From contig SXON01000028.1 of the NCBI GenBank assembly GCA_005778355.1, forward strand, positions 1 to 64,000: a stretch of DNA of 64,000 nucleotides, in the 5' to 3' direction. The position numbers and the translations under genes were made by a program. Numbering within the stretch: the first letter of the stretch is position 1; every line of letters starts with the position of its first letter. The DNA is from Pseudomonadota bacterium. Its GTDB lineage: Bacteria > Myxococcota_A > UBA796 > SXON01. Positions 49,708-56,982 of the stretch are shown piece after piece. The notes beneath the pieces were generated by a model, which made no database searches, was not told where the DNA came from, and saw nothing but the letters and a program-made list of their open reading frames with translations.

Positions 49708-51048
49708 ATGTCGCTCTTCTCTACCCTCAGCGTTGGTGCGTCCGGTCTTGGCGTGTCGTCCACGTGGATGAACGTGATCGGCGATAACATCGCCAACATG
49801 AACACCGTGGGCTACAAGCAGGGTCGCGCTTCCTTCGCCGACTTCCTGCCCCAGCACGTGTTCGGCGTGGGCGGCGGTGGCCAGGTGGGCGCCGGTGCGG
49901 TCACCAACCAGGTGGCCACGCTGATGGGTCAGGGAAGCTTCGAGACCAGCTCCAACGCCACTGACATGGCCATCTCCGGGGCCGGCTTCTTCATGGTCGA
50001 GGGCGACGATGGCGCCTACTTCACTCGCGCCGGGGAGTTCGGCGTGGACGACCAGGGCTACGTGGTCAACGCTCAGGGCTACCGGCTCCAGGGTTACTCG
50101 GGCGAGGGTGGCGCGGTGGGCGCGATGCTCGGCGACCTGCAGATCCCCACGGGCACGCTCGACCCGGTGGCCACCGGCAGTGTCACGCTCGAGGCCAACC
50201 TCAGCGCGGCCACCGAGGTGGGGACCGAGCTCGCCGCGCTCGACTTCTACGGCACCGGCACCGGCACGAGCACGCTCCTGGAGGCCGGCGAGGCCGCCGA
50301 CTTCACCACCTCGGTGACCGTGTACGACAGCCGCGGCCAGTCGCACGACGTGACGGTGCTCTTCGAGCGCACCAGCAACGACCAGTGGACCTGGCGCGCG
50401 GTGAGCGACGCCTCGGAAGCCTACGACTCCACCGGCACCGCCTACGCCAGCGAGTCCGGCTACGCGTTCGAGATCGCCAGCGGCACCGTGGACTTCGACA
50501 CCGACGGCAACGTGTCCGGTTTCACGCAGACCAGCACGGCGGACAGCACCACCTGGAGCTTCGCTGGCAGCGCCACCCCGACCATCGACTTCGACTTCGG
50601 CCTCGACGCCTCGGGGACGGAAACCGACGGCAGCCTCAGCATGACCGGCGACGAGTCGGCGGTGACGGCGGTCGAGCAAGACGGCAGCAAGGCCGGCGCG
50701 CTCACCGGCATCAGCATCGACGAGGACGGCGTGATCTCGGGCAGCTACGACAACGGCGAGACGATGGCGATCGGCCAGGTGGCGCTCGCCACCTTCGCCG
50801 CCCCCGACCAGCTCACCCGCGTGGGCTCGGCCCTCTTCGCGGCCACCCCGGGCGCCGGCGAGTACGCCATCGGCGCGGCGGGCACCGGCGGCCGCGGCAG
50901 CGTGTCGGGCTACGCGCTGGAAAAGTCCAATGTGAACCTCGAGGAGCAGTTCGTGCAGATGATCACCGCACAGCGCAGCTACCAGGCGAGCAGCAAGGTG
51001 ATCACCACGGCGAACGAGACCCTGCAGCAGCTCCTCCAGCTGGTGTAG
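49708..51048 (+). CDS. flgE: Flagellar hook protein FlgE
   Basis: Hook subunit of 446 residues. N-terminus FSTLSVGASGLGVSSTWMNVIGDNIANMNTVGYKQGRASFADFLPQ and C-terminus GYALEKSNVNLEEQFVQMITAQRSYQASSKVITTANETLQQLLQLV are diagnostic. The ATG at 49708 follows cggagg by seven bases; an in-frame ATG at 49669 lacks such a site. The middle is rich in Ser, Thr and Asp. Confidence 0.95.
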   Translation: MSLFSTLSVGASGLGVSSTWMNVIGDNIANMNTVGYKQGRASFADFLPQHVFGVGGGGQVGAGAVTNQVATLMGQGSFETSSNATDMAISGAGFFMVEGDDGAYFTRAGEFGVDDQGYVVNAQGYRLQGYSGEGGAVGAMLGDLQIPTGTLDPVATGSVTLEANLSAATEVGTELAALDFYGTGTGTSTLLEAGEAADFTTSVTVYDSRGQSHDVTVLFERTSNDQWTWRAVSDASEAYDSTGTAYASESGYAFEIASGTVDFDTDGNVSGFTQTSTADSTTWSFAGSATPTIDFDFGLDASGTETDGSLSMTGDESAVTAVEQDGSKAGALTGISIDEDGVISGSYDNGETMAIGQVALATFAAPDQLTRVGSALFAATPGAGEYAIGAAGTGGRGSVSGYALEKSNVNLEEQFVQMITAQRSYQASSKVITTANETLQQLLQLV

Positions 51049-51052
51049 GGGC

Positions 51053-51079
51053 TCAAGTTCCCCAGGCGCTGACCGAAAC
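51053..51079 (+). promoter_or_regulatory. Sigma-28-type promoter for fliL-fliM
   Basis: TCAA at 51053-51056, 15 bases ending CTG, ACCGAAAC at 51072-51079, immediately after the flgE stop. It is followed by the aggagg ribosome site and ATG 51097. Confidence 0.7.
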
Positions 51080-51096
51080 GAGTGCAGGAGGCCCCC

Positions 51097-51693
51097 ATGG
51101 ACGACGACGCCGAGCTCCCGCCGCCCCCCAGCAAACTCAAGACGATCCTCCCCTTCGTGGGGGTCCTGGTCCTGGGCGCCGGTGGCGGCTACGGCGCCAG
51201 CCTCGCGCTCCCCTCGAGCGCGCAGGCGAGCGAGGGGGAGTCCACCGAGGCCCCCGCCGAAGGCGAGCATGGCGAGGCGGCCGAGGCCCCCGCCGAGGGC
51301 GGTCACGGTGCCCCGGCGCCTGCGGAGGGCGAGCACGGCGCCCCCGCCGCGCACGAGGGCAAGGCGGCGGTGAGCGCGGGGATGACCGGCGACAGCATCG
51401 TGACCAGCCTCGGCACCTTCACCGTCAACCTCCGCGGCAGCGGCGGCGGGCGTGTCCTGCGCATGGAAGTCCAGGTTGACAGTGACGCGGGCGACGCGAG
51501 CCTGGTCAGCGCCAAGTCGGCGCAGCTTCGCGACAGCATTATTACCGGCGTGTCGGACTACACCTGGTCGGAGCTCGAGGGGGTGGACGGCAAGACTCGC
51601 CTTCGCGACGAGCTGCACGCCCGCGTGAACGGGGTGCTCGGGCCCACCACGGCGGTTGACCGCATCTACTTCACTCAGTTCGTGGTGCAGTAA
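51097..51693 (+). CDS. fliL: Flagellar basal-body-associated protein FliL
   Basis: Inner-membrane protein that surrounds or supports stators, 198 residues. One helix (TILPFVGVLVLGAGGGYGASLAL) is followed by a low-complexity linker of imperfect EAPAEGEHG repeats (about 45-90) and the FliL domain (LGTFTVNLRGSGGGRVLRMEVQVD, ends VDRIYFTQFVVQ). The repeat linker is not typical of FliL and may bridge a wider periplasmic gap. ATG 51097 follows gcaggagg. The fliM ATG overlaps its last base. Confidence 0.9.
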   Translation: MDDDAELPPPPSKLKTILPFVGVLVLGAGGGYGASLALPSSAQASEGESTEAPAEGEHGEAAEAPAEGGHGAPAPAEGEHGAPAAHEGKAAVSAGMTGDSIVTSLGTFTVNLRGSGGGRVLRMEVQVDSDAGDASLVSAKSAQLRDSIITGVSDYTWSELEGVDGKTRLRDELHARVNGVLGPTTAVDRIYFTQFVVQ

Positions 51694-52565
51694 TGTCCAC
51701 CGCCGTGCTCGCGCAGGACCGGGAGATCGTCAGTGCCGTCCCCCTGGTGGAGGACTGCATCCGGCAGGCGTTGCGACGCCTGCGCACGCGCATGCTCACC
51801 CGCTCCGGCAGCGACACGCCGATCCGGCTCTTGCAGGTGGGCCTCCTCACCGTCGGCGAGCTGCTCGAGTGGCCCGAGGTCCGCGACGGCGCAGCCTTCA
51901 CCGGCTTCTACGTGGAACGCGGCAACGTGTCGGGCTTCTGCGTGCTGGAGGGGCCCCTGCTCGAGCGACTGACTGCGCGTCTTTTCGGCGACGCCACGCC
52001 CTCGCAGGCCGCGTCCTTCGCGGGTCGTGGGGCCACCGACGTTGAACTTCGTGTCGCGACGCGGCTGAGCGAGGAGTTCTTCCAGGCCATCGAGGCCCAC
52101 TGGCCGGTGCGTCCCGCGCCGAGGCTCGTGCTGCGGAGGGCAACCGCCAACCGCCATGGCGTGGCCGACACGCCGGTGGCGTCCACGGTGGTGGCCGCCG
52201 TCATCGAATTCGGGCCCCAGGAAGAGCCCGTTGGACGCCTGACGGTCGCCATGCCCGCGCACCTTTTGCGCGGCCTCGCCGGCGTAGTGGAGCTCCCGGC
52301 CTCGGCGAAGGGCCAGTCGCAGCGCGACGCGAACTTTGATCGGGTCGGCGCTTGCGAGGTGGAGCTCGTCGTGGAGCTGGCCCGCATTCGTTCCACGCTT
52401 GGCGCCCTCCGCGGGATCGGCGTCGGCGCGGAGATCCCCCTGGGCGGCATGACTGCGGCCAAGGGTGTCGTCAACGGGCGCCTGGCGCTCGTGGGCGAGC
52501 CGGGCGCCTGCGACGGACAGCGCTCGTTCCGCGTGGAAAAGCGCGTCGTGATCGCGAACGAATGA
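51693..52565 (+). CDS. fliM: Divergent flagellar motor switch protein FliM
   Basis: A 290-residue C-ring protein in the fliL-fliM-fliN order. The central region (LLEWPEVRDGAAFTGFYVERGNVSGFCVLEGPLLERLTARLFGD) and C-terminal SpoA-like part (ACEVELVVELARIRSTLGALRGIGVGAEIPL) support FliM. The usual N-terminal CheY-binding peptide (LSQxEIDALL type) and the GGxG loop of the middle domain are absent. It is about 40 residues shorter than E. coli FliM. Switching may therefore use another CheY-binding partner, or another switch protein may exist. Confidence 0.8.
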   Translation: MSTAVLAQDREIVSAVPLVEDCIRQALRRLRTRMLTRSGSDTPIRLLQVGLLTVGELLEWPEVRDGAAFTGFYVERGNVSGFCVLEGPLLERLTARLFGDATPSQAASFAGRGATDVELRVATRLSEEFFQAIEAHWPVRPAPRLVLRRATANRHGVADTPVASTVVAAVIEFGPQEEPVGRLTVAMPAHLLRGLAGVVELPASAKGQSQRDANFDRVGACEVELVVELARIRSTLGALRGIGVGAEIPLGGMTAAKGVVNGRLALVGEPGACDGQRSFRVEKRVVIANE

Positions 52566-52582
52566 ATCTTCGCGGTCGTCGC

Positions 52583-52609
52583 TAAAGTCCCGAGGGGGCT
52601 GACCGAAGC
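52583..52609 (+). promoter_or_regulatory. Sigma-28-type promoter for fliN-flhB
   Basis: TAAA at 52583-52586, 15 bases ending CTG, ACCGAAGC at 52602-52609. It lies in the short gap after fliM and would drive fliN, fliO, fliP, fliQ, fliR and flhB, which overlap one another. Confidence 0.7.
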
Positions 52610-52632
52610 AGAGAGTGTCGGGAGACACCTCG

Positions 52633-52899
52633 ATGTCCGAACGCCACCCTGTCAGCTTCCTGTCCGACCTGCCCGTCGATGTCGTCGTGGAGCTGGGCCG
52701 CACCAAGCTCACCGTCCGCCAGCTCGCCGAGCTCGACCGCGACGATGTCGTCGACCTCGGTCGAGACAGCGACACGCCGCTCGACCTCGTCGTGGGTGGG
52801 CGCGTCATCGCCCGCGGCGAGGTGGTGATGATCGGCGACAAGCTCGCGCTCCGCATCACCGAGATGGTGGGTGACGAGAGCGTCCGGAGCGCCTCGTGA
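52633..52899 (+). CDS. fliN: Flagellar motor switch protein FliN
   Basis: An 88-residue SpoA/FliN domain protein (FLSDLPVDVVVELGRTKLTVRQLAELDRDDVVDLGRDSDTPLDLVVGGRVIARGEVVMIGDKLALRI). It forms the base of the C-ring and docks FliH. The ATG at 52633 follows gggaga; the GTG at 52615 would sit on the expected transcription start. Its stop overlaps the fliO GTG. Confidence 0.94.
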   Translation: MSERHPVSFLSDLPVDVVVELGRTKLTVRQLAELDRDDVVDLGRDSDTPLDLVVGGRVIARGEVVMIGDKLALRITEMVGDESVRSAS

Positions 52900-54083
52900 G
52901 CCCGCTCCTGTTCCTCGCCAGCCTGGCGCTGGCGCAGGACGCCGACTACGACCGCCTCTTCGGCGGTGAGGCCGCCCCGGCGGCGGCCAACACGGCGGCC
53001 GAGCTGCCCGCAAACGGCTGGGCCTGGCCCGCCCTGCTCGCCGGGGCGGGCGTCGTGGCTGCCTGGCAGCTCCGCAAGAAGGTGCAGTCGACCGGCGCGC
53101 AGGCCGGGATGCGCGTGGTGCAGCGCCAAGTGGTGGGCGACAAGTCGAGCCTCATCCTCGTGGAAGTCGACGATGGCAAGGGCAATGCCCGTCGCCTCTT
53201 GCTCGGCAGCTCCCCCGGTGGCGTGGCGCTGGTGCAGGACCTCGGCGCGAATGAACTCGCCGAAGCGGTGGTCGAGCTGGCCCCGGTCCTCGCACCCGAG
53301 CCCGCATCCGCCGAGCCCGCTGTTGCACCGGCGGCGCGCGCCCGTGTCGATGCCTTCGCCCGCGTGCTCGACGAGGTGATGGAGGAGCGCGGCCTCGACA
53401 CGCCACCGGCCGCGCCGGATTTCGACGAGAACGGCTTCTTCGCGAGCCGCCCGGCGCCGAGCACTGGTCGTTTCTTCACCGAAGAAGACCTCGCGCCCGC
53501 GGTGCCCGCCCAAGTGGAGGAACCGAAGCGTGCGCTCAGGCCAATCGCGCCGTCGGTACCGCCCCCGGTCGCCGTCGCACCGCGTCCTCTGCCCATGCCC
53601 GCCCCGCGTGTCACCCGCGCCGCCGTGCCAGCGCCTGCGCCTGCCGCCGAGGAGCCTCGCAAGAGCCTCGTGGCCCTGCTCGGCGGGAAGGCCGAGGCCG
53701 CGCCCAGGGGTCGGGTGTTCTCTGCCGCCGGCACCGTGGCTCCGGTCCCGACCGTGCCGGTTGCCGCCACGCTCCCGGGGGTGGCCCCCGTCGTCGCCGC
53801 GCCAACGGTCGCCGCAGCCGCCCCTGTCCTCGCGGCCGCCCCGGTCCGCGTGGGCCCGCCGCTCCAGGACCCGCGCCTGCTCGCGCCGCCGCAACCTCTC
53901 CGCCTCGCCCCTGCTCCGGGCACCCCCGAGCCACCGCTGCCTTCCACGCGTGACCTGCTCGCTCGCCTCTCGCAGCGCGAACAACACCGCGCGACCGGGA
54001 CCGAGACCGCCCGCGCGCGCTCCGCGAGCCTCGACGACCGCGTGCGCCGCTTCGAGAAGGTCGTGGCCGAGGGCCGCCGGTGA
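52896..54083 (+). CDS. fliO: FliO-like export component with long Pro/Ala-rich tail
   Basis: A 395-residue protein in the fliO position. A short signal (VSPLLFLASLALAQ), one helix (WAWPALLAGAGVVAAWQL) and a small FliO domain (MRVVQRQVVGDKSSLILVEVDDGKGNARRLLLGSSPGGVALVQDL) cover residues 1-120. FliO is usually 100-150 residues and helps FliP assemble. The remaining 270 residues are Pro/Ala/Arg-rich and presumably disordered cytoplasm, ending in a basic helix. Whether the tail is functional is unknown, but it is a single intact frame coupled to fliP. Confidence 0.75.
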   Translation: MSPLLFLASLALAQDADYDRLFGGEAAPAAANTAAELPANGWAWPALLAGAGVVAAWQLRKKVQSTGAQAGMRVVQRQVVGDKSSLILVEVDDGKGNARRLLLGSSPGGVALVQDLGANELAEAVVELAPVLAPEPASAEPAVAPAARARVDAFARVLDEVMEERGLDTPPAAPDFDENGFFASRPAPSTGRFFTEEDLAPAVPAQVEEPKRALRPIAPSVPPPVAVAPRPLPMPAPRVTRAAVPAPAPAAEEPRKSLVALLGGKAEAAPRGRVFSAAGTVAPVPTVPVAATLPGVAPVVAAPTVAAAAPVLAAAPVRVGPPLQDPRLLAPPQPLRLAPAPGTPEPPLPSTRDLLARLSQREQHRATGTETARARSASLDDRVRRFEKVVAEGRR

Positions 54084-54817
54084 TCCTTCTCCTCGCCAGC
54101 CTCGCCGCCGCGCTGGAGCCGGTGGTGACCGTCGCCGAGCCGGGCGCACAGCTCGTCGGCGACATGGCCGAGGGCGTGGCCGCCACGCCGATGTCGAGCG
54201 CGGTTCGCCTCCTGCTCATGCTCACCGGGATGTCCTTCATCCCGGCCATGCTCGTGGTGATGACGCCCTTCGTGCGCTTCGTGGTGGTGTTCTCGATGCT
54301 TCGACAGGCCCTCGGCCTGCAACAGTCCCCGCCGAACCAGGTGATCGTGGGGCTCTCGCTCTTCCTCTCACTGATGGTGATGCAGCCCACGCTCGACACC
54401 GCCTGGGCGGCCGGCGTGGACCCGTACCTCTCGGGCACGATGCCCATCGAGAGCGCGCTGCCCGCAGCACTCGACCCGATGCGCGAGTTCATGCTGAACA
54501 ACACCCGCCGCTCCGACATGGCGACGATCATCGAAGTGGCGCAGATTCCCATCCCGGGATCGCTGGACGAGCTGCCCACCTCCTGCATCGTCAGCGCCTA
54601 CGTGCTGAGCGAGCTCAAGACGGCCTTCATCACCGTGGTGTACGTGTTCGTGCCCTTCCTGGTCATCGATCTGGTGGTGTCGAGCGTGCTCGTCGGCATG
54701 GGCATGATGATGCTCCCACCCGTGGTCATCTCCCTGCCCTTCAAGCTCATCATCTTCGTGCTGATGGATGGCTGGGCGCTCCTGGTCCGCGACCTCGCGG
54801 CGGGGGTGGTGCGATGA
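54080..54817 (+). CDS. fliP: Flagellar export gate protein FliP
   Basis: Pore-forming export gate subunit, 245 residues, with a cleavable signal and four membrane helices. FliP signatures are MLTGMSFIPAMLVVMTPFVRFVVVFSMLRQALGLQQSPPNQVIVGLSLFLSLMVM and the C-terminal FLVIDLVVSSVLVGMGMMMLPPVVISLPFKLIIFVLMDGW. GTG start overlaps fliO; the stop overlaps fliQ. Confidence 0.96.
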   Translation: MILLLASLAAALEPVVTVAEPGAQLVGDMAEGVAATPMSSAVRLLLMLTGMSFIPAMLVVMTPFVRFVVVFSMLRQALGLQQSPPNQVIVGLSLFLSLMVMQPTLDTAWAAGVDPYLSGTMPIESALPAALDPMREFMLNNTRRSDMATIIEVAQIPIPGSLDELPTSCIVSAYVLSELKTAFITVVYVFVPFLVIDLVVSSVLVGMGMMMLPPVVISLPFKLIIFVLMDGWALLVRDLAAGVVR

Positions 54818-55092
54818 ACGAGTCGGAGGTGATCCGCCTCGGCCAGGAGGCGCTGCGGATGACCTTGCTCATCACCGCGCCCTTGCTCGGGGTGTCGGTG
54901 ATCATCGGCACCATCGTGTCGCTGGTGCAGGCCGTCACGCAGGTGCACGAGCAGACCCTCACCTTCCTGCCGAAGATGCTCGGTATCTGCGCGGTGCTCG
55001 CCTTCGCGGGCGGCTGGATGATCGAGCAGACGGTGTCCTACGCCCAACGCAGCTTCGACCGCATCCCGGCCGCCGCGCGAGGCGAGCCGTGA
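54814..55092 (+). CDS. fliQ: Flagellar export gate protein FliQ
   Basis: A 92-residue membrane protein with two helices (LRMTLLITAPLLGVSVIIGTIVSLVQAVTQVHEQTLTFLPKM and AVLAFAGGWMIEQTV), the FliQ signature. It surrounds the FliP-FliR core of the export gate. ATG overlaps the fliP stop (ATGA) and its own stop overlaps the fliR GTG. Confidence 0.96.
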   Translation: MNESEVIRLGQEALRMTLLITAPLLGVSVIIGTIVSLVQAVTQVHEQTLTFLPKMLGICAVLAFAGGWMIEQTVSYAQRSFDRIPAAARGEP

Positions 55093-55868
55093 ACGAGGGG
55101 ATCGACCTCGAGCCGATCCTCATGGGTTTCCTCGTCTTCGCGCGCGTGGGTGGCTTGCTCATGGCGCTGCCGGTCACGGGCTCGGGCTCGGTGCCCGCGA
55201 TCGCCCGGCTCGCGGCGGCCTTGCCGCTGGCGGCGGTGCTCTACCCCACGGTGGACGGCGCGCGCGCACCCAGCACGATCCCCGAACTGCTCGTCACCGG
55301 CACGCTCGAAGTGGGCGTCGGCGTGGCGATGGGCTTCGTGGTGGGCCTCGTCACCGGGGCGCTCTCGATGGCCAGCGAGGTGATCGGCATGAAGATTGGC
55401 CTGTCCCTCGGCGGCATGCTCGACCCGATCACCGGCACGCAGGGCAACCCGCTGGGTGCCTTGGCGCAGCTCCTGGCGAGCGGCCTCTTCTTTGGCATGG
55501 ACATGCACCTGGCGTGCATCCGCACCCTCGGCGAGTCCCTCATCACCCTGCCCCCCGGTGCCATCGTCGCGCCGCTGGCGGGCGGGGAAATCTTGCTCAA
55601 CGTGGCGAGCTCAGTGCTGGTGCTGGGCGTGCGCCTGGCAGGACCGGTGGTTGCCTTCGCGCTCCTGGTGAACCTCGCGCTGATGGTCGTCGGGCGCATG
55701 GCGCCGGGTCTCCAGGTGTTCTTCTCCATCGGCATGTCGCTCACGCTCATGGCCGGGATGGTGGTGCTTGGCGCGGCGATGCCGGCGATGATCATGATGG
55801 AACGCGACGCGCTCCTGGGCCTCCTGGCGCCGATCCGGGCGCTCTTGCAGGCGGTGGCGGGTGGCTGA
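55089..55868 (+). CDS. fliR: Flagellar export gate protein FliR
   Basis: A 259-residue protein with six membrane helices. Family features include FLVFARVGGLLMALPVTGSGSVPAIARLAAALPLAAVL, MASEVIGMKIGLSLGGMLDPITGTQGNPLGALAQLLASGLFF and the charged end of helix 5. It seals the export gate with FliP and FliQ. The GTG start overlaps fliQ, and the flhB start lies inside its last codons. Confidence 0.95.
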   Translation: MNEGIDLEPILMGFLVFARVGGLLMALPVTGSGSVPAIARLAAALPLAAVLYPTVDGARAPSTIPELLVTGTLEVGVGVAMGFVVGLVTGALSMASEVIGMKIGLSLGGMLDPITGTQGNPLGALAQLLASGLFFGMDMHLACIRTLGESLITLPPGAIVAPLAGGEILLNVASSVLVLGVRLAGPVVAFALLVNLALMVVGRMAPGLQVFFSIGMSLTLMAGMVVLGAAMPAMIMMERDALLGLLAPIRALLQAVAGG

Positions 55869-56970
55869 CACCGAAGAAGACAAGACCGAAGAGGCCAGCG
55901 ACAGAAGAATACAGCAGGCCCGGGAGGAAGGTCGTGTCGCGACATCAAAGGAGCTGGTAGCCGCCGTTGGGGTGGTGGCGGGTGGTGGCACGCTCTTCGC
56001 GAGCTTGCCCTTCATGGGCAGCGCCTACCGCGATTTGTTCGACGCCATGCGCGCCCGCGCGGTCGAGGGGGAGCTTGGGATCACCGACGTGAACCTCATC
56101 GCCGTGACCGTGGCCACCACGATGGGTCCGCCCGTGCTCCTCACGCTCGCCGCCGCGGCGATCGCCATGGCCTTCACCGGCACTGCGATCACCGGCTTCA
56201 ACGTGGCCCCGGCCGCACTCGAACCCAAGCCCGAGCGACTCGACCCTATCGCCGCCGCGCAGAACCAGTTCTTCAGCTGGCAGCCCTGGGTGCAGCTCAT
56301 CAAGGGCCTCGCCGTCGCGAGCTTCATCAGCTGGGCAGCCTGGGCCTGCGTGCGCGATCACCTCGATGCGATCCCGGTGCTCGGCACCCTCGAACCGCGC
56401 GCCCAGTTCGCCTTCCTCGGCAACCTGGCCCTCGACTTTCTGCAGCGGGTGGCCCCCGTGGTCGTGGCGATCGGTGTGGCCGACTTCGGCTGGCAGAGGT
56501 ACAACATGTCGCGACAGATGATGATGACCAAGGAAGAGGTCAAGCAGGAGCACAAGGAGCAGGAAGGCGACCCCAAGGTGAAGGCCAAGCGCCGCCAGCG
56601 CGCGCGACAGATCGCGATGCAGTCGCAGTTGCCCAAGGTGAAGGAAGCCGACGTGGTGATCGTGAACCCCACCCACTACGCCATCGCCCTGCGCTATCGG
56701 CGCGAGGAGAACGCGGCGCCGGTGGTGGTGGCCCGCGGTATCGATCACCTTGCACTCCAGATTCGTGCCGAGGCGAGCCGCCACGAGGTGCCGATCATCG
56801 AGGATCGTCCGCTCGCGCGGGCGCTCTACGCGCGCACCCAGTTCGGACTCCCGATCCCGGGGGAGTTCTTCGGGCCGGTGGCGCAGGTGCTGGCGATCGT
56901 CTACCGCCAGCGTGCGGCGCGCCAGCGCCCGGTCACCCAGCCGTCGCGCGGAGGCAGCTTGCCGCGGTAG
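55861..56970 (+). CDS. flhB: Flagellar export switch protein FlhB
   Basis: A 369-residue inner-membrane protein with four helices and a cytoplasmic autocleavage domain. The N-terminus EDKTEEASDRRIQQAREEGRVATSKEL and the NPTH cleavage site (Asn269-Pro270 in VIVNPTHYAIALRY) are present. Cleavage allows the switch from hook to filament substrates. It overlaps fliR by eight bases. flhA, usually the next gene, is absent here; a MopE-type lipoprotein follows instead. Confidence 0.96.
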   Translation: MADTEEDKTEEASDRRIQQAREEGRVATSKELVAAVGVVAGGGTLFASLPFMGSAYRDLFDAMRARAVEGELGITDVNLIAVTVATTMGPPVLLTLAAAAIAMAFTGTAITGFNVAPAALEPKPERLDPIAAAQNQFFSWQPWVQLIKGLAVASFISWAAWACVRDHLDAIPVLGTLEPRAQFAFLGNLALDFLQRVAPVVVAIGVADFGWQRYNMSRQMMMTKEEVKQEHKEQEGDPKVKAKRRQRARQIAMQSQLPKVKEADVVIVNPTHYAIALRYRREENAAPVVVARGIDHLALQIRAEASRHEVPIIEDRPLARALYARTQFGLPIPGEFFGPVAQVLAIVYRQRAARQRPVTQPSRGGSLPR

Positions 56971-56982
56971 ACTGTACGCCCG

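Noticed and set aside
49612-51618. A 668-codon minus-strand open frame opposite flgE and fliL
   Set aside because: It covers two firmly identified flagellar genes and shows only low-complexity composition.
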